A stretch of 64,000 nt of DNA from Climacium dendroides (lineage: Eukaryota; Streptophyta; Bryopsida; Hypnales; Climaciaceae): contig OX467090.1 in NCBI GenBank assembly GCA_950106755.1, positions 7,626,001 through 7,690,000 on the forward strand, given 5' to 3'. Every line of letters starts with the position of its first letter. Within the stretch, counting starts at the first letter, position 1. A program made the translations under genes and the position numbers. Under the pieces are notes generated by a model, which did no database searches, was not told the DNA's origin, and was given only the letters and a program-made list of their open reading frames with translations. Positions 10,487 through 22,815 of the stretch are shown here, one piece after another.

Positions 10487-13400
10487 TTGTCTCCAATGGC
10501 GGGAAACGGAAGTTGTTTTCCCAATGGGCGAGGGTACAGCACCCTGGCTATGGACCAACCGTCGCCTCTGCTCTCCGCTGCTGAAGATGCATCGGATGTG
10601 GAAGGAACAACCAAAGACGCGGGGGCACTCTTTGTCCTCGAATCCAAAGGTAAGGCTCGGTTCATTCACTTGCGAGCTTTCGGTTCCTGTCACACTAGAA
10701 GAGTTTGCGCAGGTGCTGTAAACGTACAAGATTTTGGGTATCCGTAATAGAGAAGTGAGGGAAAATCCATTTGGGAGTTTATGGTTTGACTCTTCTTAGT
10801 AGCTTCTTCCTGGGGGTTTGAATTGGCTGTGGAATGTTGGTAGTGTACTTTTGTAGAGATGTGTGTGAATAGTACCAGTTTCACTGCAAGTGCAGGCATG
10901 GGGACGCGTTCAGTGCTTCAAGTTTAGGGTTAAGCTAGAGGACAGGATTTGCGTCACTTTAAGCATTTAAAATAGTTTTCTAGGATTGTGAATTTTTGGA
11001 GATTACTGGAGAGTTCTGGAGAGATCACTGTGGGTACTAGAGAAAATCTTTTTAGATCAAGTTTTAGTCAATTTGTGTGAATTTCTTGTGCAAATTCAGA
11101 ATGAGAAGTCAGAGACCACTAGTATTGGCAATAGGCAACCCCATTTCCATTCAAAGATGAGTGGGGAATTACATTTAGCAAATTCGTGTATAAGTCCAAC
11201 TATTGAGTGTATTAGTAGATCAGTTGCCATCGGTAACAGGGGTGAGTAGGAGACGGACTCTGGTCCCAAATGGCTTGCACAAGGATTAGTTTGACATTGC
11301 AACCCCCACACGTGGCCAGTTACATTTCAGTAATCTGAGTAGAGCACGTACGCTAGTTTTTAATGAAGTAAATGTTCGCATGAACCCTAAACCCTAATGT
11401 TGGGTGTGCATCAATCTTCGGGGCATCACAAGGGGTCACTCCCTGTATTGAAGGAGCTTGATTTTTGAAATACAGGGACATGGATGCACGCGGGATACCA
11501 TCTGACGACAGCCATAGCCGGGCCATCTTTACTCACCTTGCCATATGCAATTCATTTTTTGGGATGGGGTCCTGGATTGCTGGCGCTCACGATCGGTGGG
11601 GCAGTCTCCAGTTACGCTTACTGCTTGTTGTCTAGAGTGTTGGAGCATTTTGCTTCCCAAGGCCAGCGATGCCTACGGTTTCGAGACCTTTCCGAAGTTG
11701 TCATAGGTACGTGACAGGTGCACATAATTATGCAATTTATTATAACTTGCATCAAAAGATCTAAAGTAGAGGATACTCCTTGCGTCACTTTAAGCATTTT
11801 AACAAGTGTTGGAGTGTGATTTTTGGAATATATATGTGGGTACAAGAGCCGAATCTTTTGAGATCAAGGTCTTACTACTGTGTATGAATTTCTTACGTAA
11901 TCAATCAAAGTGGGAGGTTTTAGACTGCTGTAAGTGACGGCAGACCACCCCATGTCAGTTTGAGAATCAATGGCCATTATCATTTATCCAAGTTGAGTTT
12001 ACACGTCTTGCTAATTGAAGGCCGACCAAGCGTATGAAAAGATGAGATACTGTTGGTAACAGGGATCAGTATAGGAGACAGAATCAGGTCCCTAACAATA
12101 TTAGTATCCTGTATCTTATGTCGAGTTTTAATTTTATTATATGAAGCGAAGAGAGATCCGGTATTGTATGGGCTGTTGGAATCTGGTTAATGAGACTTAT
12201 GTTTGGGGCTTTGGCTGGCAGGAAAAGCATGGACAGTGTATTTTGTGATACCGGTGCAGTTTGGAGTCTGTTTTGTGACCCTAATTGGAGTGGTCCTGAC
12301 TGGAGGTTATGGCTGCAAAGTGAGAATCTTAGTCCCAATTTCATTGCTGTTGCAACTGGGCTCAGATAATGGGAAAATTGCCACTGTTTTTCCTGTCCTT
12401 GCCTCCTTGCATTCTTTTAATAGTTTGAAGATATTTTCGAGTGCCAAGGTCAACGATACTATTTGCGTCAGTCTAAGTATTTTAATATATGCGATTCTTG
12501 GGAGATCATTATAGTGTTAGTGTTGTTGAGAGTTCTTTGAGTACAAGACCCAAACAGCTGTATAGATATATGGTAATGGAGGCCAGCAGAGGAATTGAGA
12601 TCTGGCCCCTGTCAGATTTAGTATCCTCTACCGTGCAGACACCAGAAACCGAGATTTTAATGCCGTTTTTTACTTGTGAATGCAGCTAATATATCAGGGT
12701 CTAGTTCCAGATGGCCCAATTCAGCTGTGGGTATTTGTTGCCGGTTTTGGTGCTGTGATGATGGTTCTAGCGCAACTGCCGTCTTTTCATTCACTGCGAT
12801 ATATAAGTCTCGTTTCCCTCGTCTTGTGCTTGACATACAGTGCTTGCGCGGTGGCCGGGTCCATTATTGCAGGTCTGGAACTTCTCAAAGCAACCCCACT
12901 GCATTTGGAATTTGCCAAAGTTATGTCCAATTCTATGTCCAACGGATTTTTAGTGTGCTCCTATGTTCAATCAATTTCCCGTTCCATGCATAGTGTACGT
13001 TCGTGAATTGGCAATGTCTATGCTCCTCTGCAGGCTTTAACCCAAACGTTCCCCCCAAGCACTACAGCGTTGAAGGCAGCCCCATTCACAAGATATTTGG
13101 AGTCTTCACAGCTCTATCAGTTATGGCTGGTGTATATGGTGTGGCTCTCATTCCTGAAATACAGGTATATTGTCTTTCAGTGACAAAATAAGTGCCTGAA
13201 TGGCCCAAAGTGGTCACTGCATATCTATAGGAGTTGAAATAAATCATATAAAAGTTAATCATATTATAGGTTTAAAAGTATTTTGAATCTCATTTTGGAC
13301 TTCCACGACAGGCAACGGTGGCGCCACCTGTAACAGGGAAGATGGAGAAGGGGATTGCATTGTGCTACTTAGTTGTGTTTATCACCTTCTACCCTGTGGC

Positions 13401-14402
13401 CATCTCTGGCTACTGGGCATTTGGTAATCAAGCCCAAGGCAACATTTTCGACAATCTAGTTCCTGATGACGGACCAGACCTCCTGCCACAATGGCTGGTG
13501 GGCACTGCAAGTATCGCCATCGTCGTACAACTCCTTGCCATTGGTTTGGTAAGTATCTGCAATGCCCTTGTGTCAAAACATGCTAGAAGCTAAAAAGATA
13601 GTGATCTTTCTCACGTGAGGCCTTTTGTCCTGGTAACTAGTAAGGGTGGTAGCCTTTGAATAGGCCATTAGTGGAGTAACTAGTAAGTACATATTTAGAA
13701 TGTACTGAATAAAGTTTACATCATCTGAAGAGTGAGAGACTACTTACACTATTACTCACCCTTATAAGTAAAACTGTGAAACTTTACAACTTATCCTTAC
13801 GATACCTAAATAGTGTGTATTTTACCGTGTTAGAATCCTCTAGAAGATGCGGATAAGAATCACATTAATGTAAATATATTCCATTCTAATACGAGAAACC
13901 ACTCAGAACAGCTTGAAATTGACAGGAATGGGTTTCCTACCTTAGGAACTGTATGTTAAGTACAAGGAATAGGGTTTAGGGTGAAATTTTGTTATCTAAC
14001 TCAACCAATGGATGAGTGCAGGTGTATGTCCAACCCATATATGAGGTTCTGGAAAGTAAAACCGCAGATGTTCGAGAAGGCAGATACAGTTTCCGGAACG
14101 TGGCCCCTCGTCTGGTGGTCCGATCTCTTTACTTGGCCATTGCCACGGTGCTGGCAGCCATGCTTCCCTTCTTTGGAGACATTGTTTCGCTGATAGGGGC
14201 GTTTGGGTATACGCCTCTGGACTTCGTTCTGCCCATGCTGTTCTACCAGCTGGTGTTCAAACCTTCCAGACGAACCAAGATTTTCTGGTTAAACTGGACC
14301 ATCATTGTGGTGTTTTCCATCGTTGGAGTGATGGGCTGCATAGCTTCGTTTCGGAGCATCGTCATGAATGCAAATACTTATCATCTGTTTGCAAACGCCT
14401 GA
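10487..14402 (+). CDS. AAAP amino acid transporter, GABA transporter (GAT)-like
   Basis: Seven GT-AG exons join in frame to 475 codons plus TGA: 10487-10649, 11476-11706, 12222-12319, 12686-12872, 13034-13164, 13312-13548, 14022-14402. A second in-frame ATG at 10496 would give 472 residues. A polar N-terminus leads into the family opening [19 protein letters not shown] and TLPYA. Later landmarks are [63 protein letters not shown] and PLDFVLPML, all in the order known in Arabidopsis GAT1. Hydrophobic stretches fit a plasma-membrane carrier of 9-11 helices that imports GABA or other amino acids with protons; substrate is inferred from family. The length is normal and no break is seen. Introns 1, 2 and 3 share a repeated sequence. 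Confidence 0.92.
10930..11280 (+). repeat. Intronic repeat, copy 1 (transporter intron 1)
   Basis: Contains TTTGCGTCACTTTAAGCATTT, then GTGGGTAC, then TTTAGATCAAG, then GTGTGAATTTCTT, then GGTAACAGGGGTGAGTAGGAG. The same blocks recur in the same order in intron 2. No coding potential is seen. Confidence 0.7.
11760..12100 (+). repeat. Intronic repeat, copy 2 (transporter intron 2)
   Basis: Contains CTTGCGTCACTTTAAGCATT, GTGGGTAC, TTGAGATCAAG, GTATGAATTTCTTA and GGTAACAGGGATCAGTATAGG, collinear with the intron 1 copy. A shorter, weaker relative (TTTGCGTCAGTCTAAGTATT, then GAGTACAAGA) lies in intron 3 at about 12457-12620. Confidence 0.7.
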
Positions 14403-15164
14403 GATCGGCATGAAACGACGATGCATTCATCCGCTGAAAGGAAAAATCGAGAGCCAAACCAACTGCAAGGATATTGCATGAAAAAATCTACAGCAACGGC
14501 CTTCATTTCATTGGGTTATAATGGAAGAAGACGATGAGACTTCTAACCAAGGATTGTCTTCAACCAATTAGTCACCAAAGGTAACAACTCTGTGCTATGA
14601 TTTTTGGAAGGGAAAAATTCGTCATTATTGGGGTTCAGACCTTTGCAATGAAGTGCATCTTTAGCCACAATTTCTGCTCCTGATATTTAAGAAACTCTCG
14701 ATTGGGGTAGATGTCCTTATCGTTGATTCACTTCAATGCAAAGGTCTGAATTCACCCTCTATTGGCAAGGTCCACGATTCAACGTGGGACAAAGTTAAGA
14801 AGGATGTAAATTGTTTGTTTACAGTAACTCTTTTGATTCGTTCTAGTCGGTTCTCTTTTTGTTTTGAGCAATAGCTTCATGATATTTGGGAACCCATTTT
14901 GAATAGAATTTAAGCTGCAGCTTATGTTGAACATCAGTGTGTAAAATGTCATGTTTTCTCATGTGTGGAGCTGTGTACTTGTATAACCAGGCTCTTTGTT
15001 TGCGATTCGTGGATTTCTTTGGGTTGCTGCTGACGTGAAAGTTGATCTCCTTCACAAGATGATTCCTTATGCAATTGTGTGGACAGCAATAGAGGACCTC
15101 TTCTCATACGAGTACACTGAGAACTCTATATCATCATGACCACGTACAATCTTTCATATTTGTG
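14403..15164. other. 3' flank of the transporter gene
   Basis: Probable 3' untranslated region followed by spacer. No gene is visible; the minus frame at 14843-15055 has no domain. The last three bases, GTG at 15162-15164, may be one copy of a short target duplication for the transposon that begins next. Confidence 0.5.
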
Positions 15165-16215
15165 TTTAACCCCTTACCGCCCAAGGCCTAACCATGTCAA
15201 AAAACAACCTTGCTTTTCGAGTGTTATAAGTCTAAATATGAGTAAGTTATGAAAATCTTAATCATACAATCTTGTAGTGTGCATGTTGTAGATGGTGTAA
15301 ATAAAATTTGGGGTCATTTGACCGTATAGATTGAAAGATTATAATGTTTTAGTGTTGACAAAAGATGCTGAAATTTTCCTAAAAACACATTTGGAGGTGA
15401 AATTCGATTTCTAAACCTACTCAAATGAAAAAACTTTAAACTACAAAGTGATTTAAAATCAAAAGACAAACACTTTGGTGTAAAAAAAATCATTCAATTG
15501 ACTCATTGCGTTTGCAAAATTGTTTTGAAATGTCAAAAAACAGTGAAAAAGTAGCAAAAAAAAACACATCTATGGCTAAACCTACCTCTACTAAAATGCT
15601 TCTTAGTTAATCATAACTTCTTGGATTGATATGAAATTTTTACCACAAGAACTAGACTAGTATGCACAACTTTTCCAACAAAAATTATTGAAAACAAACC
15701 CTGTCTGAAGAAGTTATAAGTCGCCAAAGTTCACTATAATGCAAAAATGTCTGGAAATTGAACTTCAAATTGCTCCCAAGCATTGAAAACAACTTGGATT
15801 GACATGAAAACTTTATCACAATAAGTAGACTTTATGGGGAACAAAACCCAACAAATTTTATTGAAAACTAACATTTGATGAAAAAGATACAAGCCCCCAA
15901 AGTTGCAGCCATCTCATTGCACTGTGGTGAACTCAAATTGAACCTGCGAACTTTGAATGGATTTCAAAAACTCATTACATCTTGGATAGACCTGAAAATG
16001 TTACCACAAAAAATACAACGATGCTAGCATGCAAGCCTTGAGCGGCGAGCTTGTGAGCTGCGAGCGTAGGCCTTGCGAGCGTGGAGCCCCAAAAATTGGA
16101 AACCCCCCCCCAAAAAAAAACCCAAAAAAGATAATTTTTTTTCCAAAATTAGACGTATATTTACTATTTTTAGTAAAATTTGGGACCTATGACCAAGACA
16201 CCTATAACCGTGAAT
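15165..16215 (+). repeat. Left terminal and subterminal region of the large transposon
   Basis: After the 22-bp terminal repeat come diverged subterminal units of roughly 180 bp, opening near 15611, 15789 and 15977. Each carries a CTTGGAT(T/A)GA...GAAAA/T..TT(A)CCACAA-type block followed by a TAGACT-like word and, in the first two, TTATTGAAAAC. A G+C-rich block with repeated GCGAGC and TGAGC words follows at about 16021-16085. Near 16170 lies GGGACCTATGAC, matched in inverse on the right side near 29445. Confidence 0.65.
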
Positions 16216-16439
16216 TTAAAAAAAAGAAGTTATTTCAATAATGACCATTTGAAATGGGAAAATTTCCTTAAACATTAGTATACATTTAGGCATGTACTTC
16301 CAACTCTATAATGCAACTATGTATGCATTCACCAATCATTTATAGGAAAAAATATAATTAGTTTAGAGTTTAATACTACAGAAAATATTTGGTGGATATT
16401 AACTAGCCTCCACAATAGCTGTTATTGAAGAATTCTTAA

Positions 16440-16545
16440 GACTTAGCTCAATACAGAGATTGCGCCCAACGGCATAATTTGGGGCCTCACGGGATTCAAA
16501 CCCGGGCCATCACAATTCAGTCTCATAGACCTCTCGCTAATATAC
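16440..16545 (-). mobile_element. tRNA-derived SINE head (pol III A and B boxes)
   Basis: On the minus strand TTAGCGAGAGG at 16540-16530 fits a pol III A box, and GGTTTGAATCC at 16502-16492 fits a B box, about 27 bases apart, as in a tRNA. The sequence between and around them does not fold into an obvious full tRNA cloverleaf, so a tRNA-derived SINE head is more likely than a tRNA gene. The 3' boundary and any tail are not clear. Confidence 0.5.
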
Positions 16546-16579
16546 CCCAACTTAATGGAGTGATTACTCAAGTGAAAAA

Positions 16580-16935
16580 AATAAATATAAAGCATAGAAG
16601 ACGTTGGACTAGAAAAATGGGTAAGCAACTATGAAAAAGAAATGACATAGAAGAGAAAAAGAAAACAAAAGGAAGAAATGGGAAGTGAAGGGTAAAAAGG
16701 AGGGTACTAAATGATACAAAATAGAAAACTAAAATGAAATAAAAGTAACAATGGAGGAAAAAACAATAGTATGGACTTGGGATAGGAAAAATATAAAAAA
16801 AACATACAAATGCATGACGAAATAAATGAAAGTCAATTTCAAGAAGAATGGAAATACTAATGGAAACCCAAGGGAAAAAAGGGGAAACACATGAGAAATA
16901 CAATTCAAGGAAAAAAAAAAAAAATGAAAAAAAAA
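16580..16935. repeat. Purine-rich (A/G) tract
   Basis: About 350 bases in which the plus strand is dominated by A and G, ending in two A runs near 16911-16932. It lies downstream of the transposase stop. The opposite strand shows Phe/Ser/Leu-rich frames that are products of composition only. Confidence 0.6.
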
Positions 16936-17049
16936 TGTCACATATTCATATTTTCATAACTACATTTTCCTTTACTTCCCATCAATTCAATGGTATTTTG
17001 AATATATTAATAAAATACCACTGAAATACATATGAAGTTTACTACATGC

Positions 17050-20000
17050 CTATTGTGGCACAGTGATTATTCCTGCTCGAAGTAAAAGAAGTTTCAACTC
17101 ATTAAAACTATAACTCGGTGCATGAATGAATTTGTCGTCGTGGATGTCCATCTTGTAGAAATATCGATACAAGTAATATAAGTGCTTGCAATTCACGTAC
17201 TGTTGACGTCCTCCAATAGCTGAAGTAGACATGTTCACAAAGTCTAGGCATGTGCAAGAAGGAAACATACCCATTGTCACTCGATACACATTTCTGTTCT
17301 GATCTATTCCAGTCTCTAGAGATATGATTGCACCTAGTCCTAGGAAAGGAAGCAAGGTCACTCCTAGAATTTGACCTCTAACATTGCCTACACTCTTCCA
17401 CTTATTGCGTTGTTCTACAGTTGGTGCATTTGCTATTCGCCGTATGGTTCGATAAGTTGGAGTTGGTGTTCCCTTTCGTCCTCTTGCAATTCGAACAGTG
17501 CACTTGATATTTGACCCTCGCTGCTGAGCTTGACACTTAGCATTAGATTTGTGATTGATCCTTGCAATGTGCCACTTTGATGTGTCACAGTCGCTTTCAA
17601 ATGCAATTATGACATGGTTATACCTATTTGACTCTGGTTCTTTTCCTTTGCCCTTTGAAGAGTTTGTAGGAAGAATAGTGGACCTTGTTCGGACATGAGG
17701 TTGAGAGAAATTTACTTTGTCTGGTCGATGTGAATCTCCTGCATCGCCAATTGGAACGTCCAATTTCCTCTTTGTGCTCCCAAAGATCTCTTCTCCTTCC
17801 AAATGTGGTATACGACTTCCAATTCCTTCAGACCCAAGTAGGGAATTCAATGCTTCTGCCATTTTCTTAGGATCTCCACTTCGTCTTACAGCTCTCAACT
17901 TCAACTCCCCCTTTGACGGACCAGATCGAGAGGCATGGCCTCTCAAATATGCACGGTAGTTTGTCATTTGCATCCACGCACGGATGCTATCATCACATGT
18001 GGCATCAAACAAATTGTTTCCTCGGTTGCCAGACATTTGAAGCCACTTATTATGAACTGTCTTTGATAGATTGCACGAAGGCATGTCTGCCATTTCCTCC
18101 AAATTCAAATCCTAGACATGCATCTAATAATCAAAATTACTTCTCATAATTACTTTCATTCATTCTAGCCACAGAAAATAGTAAAGACCACAAACTATGT
18201 GCATGTATAGTTCAAATGGGATGAAAGGCATTCCTAATCAATTAATTATAAGAACATACTATTCTTGCTCAAACAAATATGTCATCAACATACTACTCAT
18301 TTCTTAAGTCCAATATGACTACAACTAGTCCGTATGGTAGCAAAATGACATACACCAAAGTAAATATTCTCTTACCATTTGCATGAAGCCCCCCCACTAT
18401 CGATATCTGAAATGCCAAAATGCCAACCAATGCTCCAAGTGATGAAGCGCATCTTCCGTGGTAGCACCTGATGATAACCACCATGAACGAATTGCTAGGT
18501 AACGTGTCTCTGCCTCCTCCATAGTTTTCGCATCTTTATACTGTTTGCAGAGTGTATTGTGTTGTTGTTGAAATGCTTCCTTTATATGTTTCTGAGTATG
18601 TTTTTGGAGAGAAGTACTCCAATGTAGTAAGCATGTCCTCTCCCTATTTTCCATTTTGGCATTGGCACATCCACTTCTGTAGACAATTCGAACTGCATTC
18701 CAATTGGCCATAGCACTATCTGCCATGAACCCTTTGAAGTTTGGGTGATGTAATCCATGTCTTGACATTACAACATTCAATGACCTCCAGAATTGCACTT
18801 GAATTTCCGTATCTTCGGACTACATATCGCATGTTGCAATGGTCATTACCTTTTTGTATTCGGAATCGTACACGTGGCAAGCCATTGTGGTCCAATCCTT
18901 CACACACTTGACGTGGTCAAACATCATCCATGCATTCTGCAGATTTCCCCCTGGTTGCATGCGCTTCACCAAGTCCACTCCACTACCAGGTCCTTCGGTG
19001 AGCATCTTGAAAAGGTATACTTTCTCCTTTCCTTGACCAGGAAAAACGCTATCATGAATGAACTCGAACTTCGAGTCTCTCTTCATGGTCATAATGTTGT
19101 CTATGAGTCCTCCTCTATTGTTTGAGCGAAATGAAGAAATCACATTCCGAATGTTAGGACTGCTCAAATACTGGAAACGATCCATCACTTCCTCTAATTC
19201 CTCTCCTTCCAACATCTTTTTCTCTCCATTTCCGTTGTGAAATAGATAGTTTGTAAGGAAGTCTTTGCTTGCCGACAGAGCAATGGCGGAGTATGTGGCC
19301 GTAGGTGTTTTGGCCACTTGCTCCGCAATCAATTCACTAATCTTCTTTGCAGAATCTCTATACATGCCTTTGGCAATAGGGTGAGCATGATCTCCAAAAT
19401 GAATAGCGGTCCTAGTCATTTTTGGATTCTCACTATAGCAGTAGTACATCCTAGCATCACAGGTGCTTAAACACGTAGGAGTTTTTCTACAAAGTTTACA
19501 AACCAGAGTACAGTCTTTGGGAGGAGTATCCCCTACTATGAAAGCGAAGCTTGTTGCACCACTCCACTCAGTTTCGTTGCGCTTTGAAGCCCGCTTCAGA
19601 TAGTCACACTCTACATTTAGACAAACAAGATAACCAGCGTAGTATGACTTACGGAACTTCAACTTATCGCAGTTGTGGATGTTTGTGGTCACCAACTTGC
19701 ACCATGGGTGTCCATCATATTTCTTGTCCATTCCTTCCAAGTTCTTGGCCGCTGATGAAGAAGAAGATGAACGACATGGAGGCAACTCAAATATGACATT
19801 TCCATTGAACATGGGTGGAAGAAACTGTACGCGATGGTGCTTCATGCTGTTTAAGTCCGTCGTTGACAACTCATTCCGTGAACGATGCATTTTACCTAAT
19901 CCCCTCAAAGACTCTATTATACTCACTCGGTTCCCTATATCTGGATGCAATGGAGGACGGGGCACTCCAGTTTGACCTCCATTGTTTGATGGGGTGCTTG

Positions 20001-20136
20001 ACAGTGGCTTCACCAAACCATTTTCTTGCCATGCAACTTCAATTTTGCATGCATTTTTCTGAACTGTTAAGTCAGGGGACTCTCCTTCTGATTCACGAGA
20101 CAATTCTATGATGGTATCTAACTTCTCAATTTTCAC
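17050..20136 (-). pseudogene. Mutator-like transposase with SWIM zinc finger, two in-frame stops
   Basis: Two exons, 20136-18376 and 18111-17050, join at GT-AG sites in phase 0 to 941 codons. Residues ~150-280 hold Cys/His pairs (CLNVEC, CKLCRKTPTC, LSTC, then HFGDHAHP), resembling the WRKY-GCM1/FLYWCH zinc class found at Mutator transposase N-termini. FDHVK (Asp codon at 18918) and MADSAMANWNAV (Asp at 18720) are candidates for the first two acidic residues of the RNase H-like core; the third is not assigned. The second exon ends with a SWIM finger: CTC near 17250, 19 residues, then CKH near 17185. TAG codons at 18820-18822 and 18397-18399 interrupt exon 1, yet frame, splice sites and similarity continue past both. 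No frameshift is seen. It lies head-to-head with the ParB-methyltransferase gene. Host domestication is unlikely given the stops. Confidence 0.75.
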
Positions 20137-21131
20137 TAGGCAAAGACCTGAGTTATCAAGAAGGACTAGAAGAGCTTCACGACTAGGACTGGATGATTTT
20201 TGTGATCTGGAGCTTCACATGGTCTGCATACAATCCATTCCAATAAAACCGTCTTTCTACCTTGATGTTCTGAGATTAATGGAAAGTAGAAGTGAACATT
20301 CCAAATGCATGGAGCGTCTTCTTAAATTAGATTACCCTGAGATTCTTCCAGAGACAACCGACCTCATGCATGGAAATTAACTTTTGCTTGAAATCAGGAA
20401 ATTCATAATTCAGACGTCGAAATTTCAAGCTTCCACGACGTCGCATGCATAAGGTGTCATCTCATGCTGTGGACTTGCTAAATCCGAATGCCACCGAAAA
20501 TCCATTTCCCCCTAAACTACCTGTACTCCATGTGAACTTCTCCTGCGTGCAGAATCTCCTAGACTACTGAAATCCATTTCATCATGTGGCCATATTGAAT
20601 TTTTTTGACTTGCTACTAAAATCTAGGACCGCTTGTGGCCATGCTCAAATCAAGGACCAGACTGTCCGTGGCGTCTCTACCTCTGCTTCACTTCATTTCC
20701 AATGAGCATTGCACATGGTATCTTTCTTCCATTCAACACTCACAGATCTAGCTACACGGTCCAGGAGTTCTCCGTGGTTACCCTGAGGTCCTCCTCTTTG
20801 ATAAACATCTTCTTTTCTTATACTGCATCATGAAGTTTACATTCCCATCGTTATATCCTCGTTCATTTCTGCACTGTCAGTGATGAACTACAGGATCCCC
20901 GAAGGTGGTTTACCTTATATATCTACGCTTGAACGAATTCAGAAATTAAGCATCTCCAGTCCTGCAGGTGGCTTTCAACTTCTTCGAAACGTTCCAAATT
21001 CCGAGAATGCGCAACACCAAGAGACGCCGGCGAATGGAGCCGGGAGAGACAAAGCCGACACCGACTTCAAATGAGCTGCACAACAACCAGGTCAGGGACC
21101 TCTGCTAGAAAATGTGGTCATGTCTTGCAGA
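20137..21131. other. Transposon interior between the divergent genes
   Basis: This spacer lies upstream of the transposase and probably holds its promoter and leader. No frame of interest is seen; 20108-20380 (+) overlaps the transposase start region in antisense and is not supported. A run resembling a leader with several upstream ATGs extends to about 21075. Confidence 0.4.
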
Positions 21132-21373
21132 TGTCGTGAATCAGGGGACTTCAACTAGCAATACAGAAACCAGGGGTAGCGTGAGCTACCCCAAAGAACC
21201 CTGTCGGACCCGATAGGATTTCTTGGGGTAGCTCACGCTACCCCCATTTTCGTTTTTCAAAAAACGAGGTGTCCTTGAATATCCGATTGATGCAGCAGCA
21301 GTTCGGTACCGCATGCTTCGTTAGGAGCAGACATCCCCCTTTTTTCTTGTTCTTTTTCTCCAAAACTGTCGCT
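21132..21373 (+). repeat. 242-bp direct repeat, copy 1, with inverted pair
   Basis: Starts TGTCGTGAATCAGGGGACTT and ends near AAAACTGTCGCT. It matches 22816-23057 at equal length with about a dozen substitutions. Inside is an exact 20-bp inverted pair, GGGGTAGCGTGAGCTACCCC at 21173-21192 and its reverse complement at 21225-21244, separated by 32 bases. Confidence 0.85.
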
Positions 21374-22815
21374 GCCCCTTTTGTAGTCTGTGGCCGTTGC
21401 AAAGCACGGCGTGGAAACTCGAATCCAATCACCAAAATCCAGAGGCAAAGTGTCGCGATCCAAGTGACACCTAACAGCTTCCAGTAGCTCACTAGGTTCA
21501 CTCCAACCCACTTATAGCGTCACTTGGTCACCAACTACCTAACACTGCACATGCCAAGCACCCACAGTGTTAGTCCCCATTTTTAATTCAGTTTGCCAAG
21601 TCCCAGTCACCAGGACTACTAGCACACACTCCCATCGTGACACCGGGCATGTCACTTAGTAACATGGGGCGGAACTTCCACCTTAATGTTCAAGGACCCA
21701 TGGTGGCACTACTCACCATGGTCCTCACCGCCCTTGAGTGTCACCCCACTCCATGCTAGCCCTTTTTGCATTTGCTACTCATCCACTAGAGGTAACCAAC
21801 GCTCACAACTCGGGACACATCCAAGGAGGCCTAGTAAGGAGCGGGACTCCACCCCACCGATGCCACGGGACACACACAAGTGTCCCATGGTGCCTTGAAG
21901 TGGTGGTGAAGTCACCACCACCAACCATGAGTCACCGGGACTCATCAAGGCTTCAAGAGGGAGGGAGGAGGGAGACCAACCCCTCCTATAGTACTCTCTG
22001 TGGTATTCGGCAGACCCCCCCGTCCTAGGTCGAAGGAAGTCCTTGGATAACCTTGGGTTGTGGAAGACCACCCACTTCCAACCCAAATCGCCAAGTTACG
22101 TCACCGTTTGGGCTCCCGAACTTCCAACCGGTGTAACTTTGCGCTCAAAGCTCCAAATCCCACATGCAAGCCCATTTTAGATATCTACGCAACGAGTAGA
22201 TGCCGATGGACTGCTCACACGTCCCATTTGGACAAATACTCGCAAAGTTATGGCCCTCTAAAGATTCGGATGCACCGGGGGAGGCGTCACGCCTTCACCA
22301 CGGCTCTTCTTTTGGCCATAACTTTTGACTCATGTCTTAGAACCTCGTAATGCTTGTCATTCTAGGTTTCTTGTGTTCATAGCTTTCCAATGATATGCCA
22401 CATGCCATACTTTGTTGTGGGATTCATTGGGAACCCCTCACACCTAGCCCTCAAGTGTCCCGACGCCACCGGGATCCAGTCAACTTTGAGCGGCCATAAC
22501 TTTTCGCTCACAACTCCAAATTGCGCGTTATTTGCGCCATTAGAAGCGTATTGTCAAGAGCTTTCCAAGAATGTGTGGCATTCTCATGTCCACTTCAAAA
22601 CCAGGGCGCTATTGCACCCTGTTTAATCGGGAGTCTCTTCATTCTCCCTACCTAGTCTATTGCAAGGCTTGGGAAGTCACCCCCAAGGTCCCCCCTTGCG
22701 CACTAAGGTTCATTTGGGCACCCCAAGTAGATAGGGGCGTGACACAAAGCCAGTCCACCTTGCAGACTTCAATGTGTGAAGTAGGGGTACCGAAACAGAA
22801 CCATGCAGTTCCTCA
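21374..22815. other. G+C-richer segment between the two 242-bp repeats
   Basis: About 1.44 kb of DNA visibly richer in G and C than its surroundings, with repeated short words such as GTCAC, CACCAC and GGCCATAACTTTT (near 22313 and 22490). No long open frame or domain is seen. If the 242-bp repeats are LTR-like, this would be the interior of a small non-autonomous element. Confidence 0.45.

Noticed and set aside
16440..16545. A functional tRNA gene
   Set aside because: Only the A and B boxes fit; acceptor and anticodon stems do not form on reading.
16568..16941. Phe/Ser-rich minus-strand reading frames
   Set aside because: They mirror a purine-rich tract on the plus strand and show no domain or start context.
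18793..20111. Plus-strand frames across the transposase
   Set aside because: Antisense to the transposase, with no domains.
17050..20136. TAG read as glutamine (altered genetic code) in the transposase
   Set aside because: The other transposon gene also has TAA and TGA stops, the ADD gene ends naturally in TAG and NOG1 in TAA, and host genes show no internal TAG. Decay is simpler.
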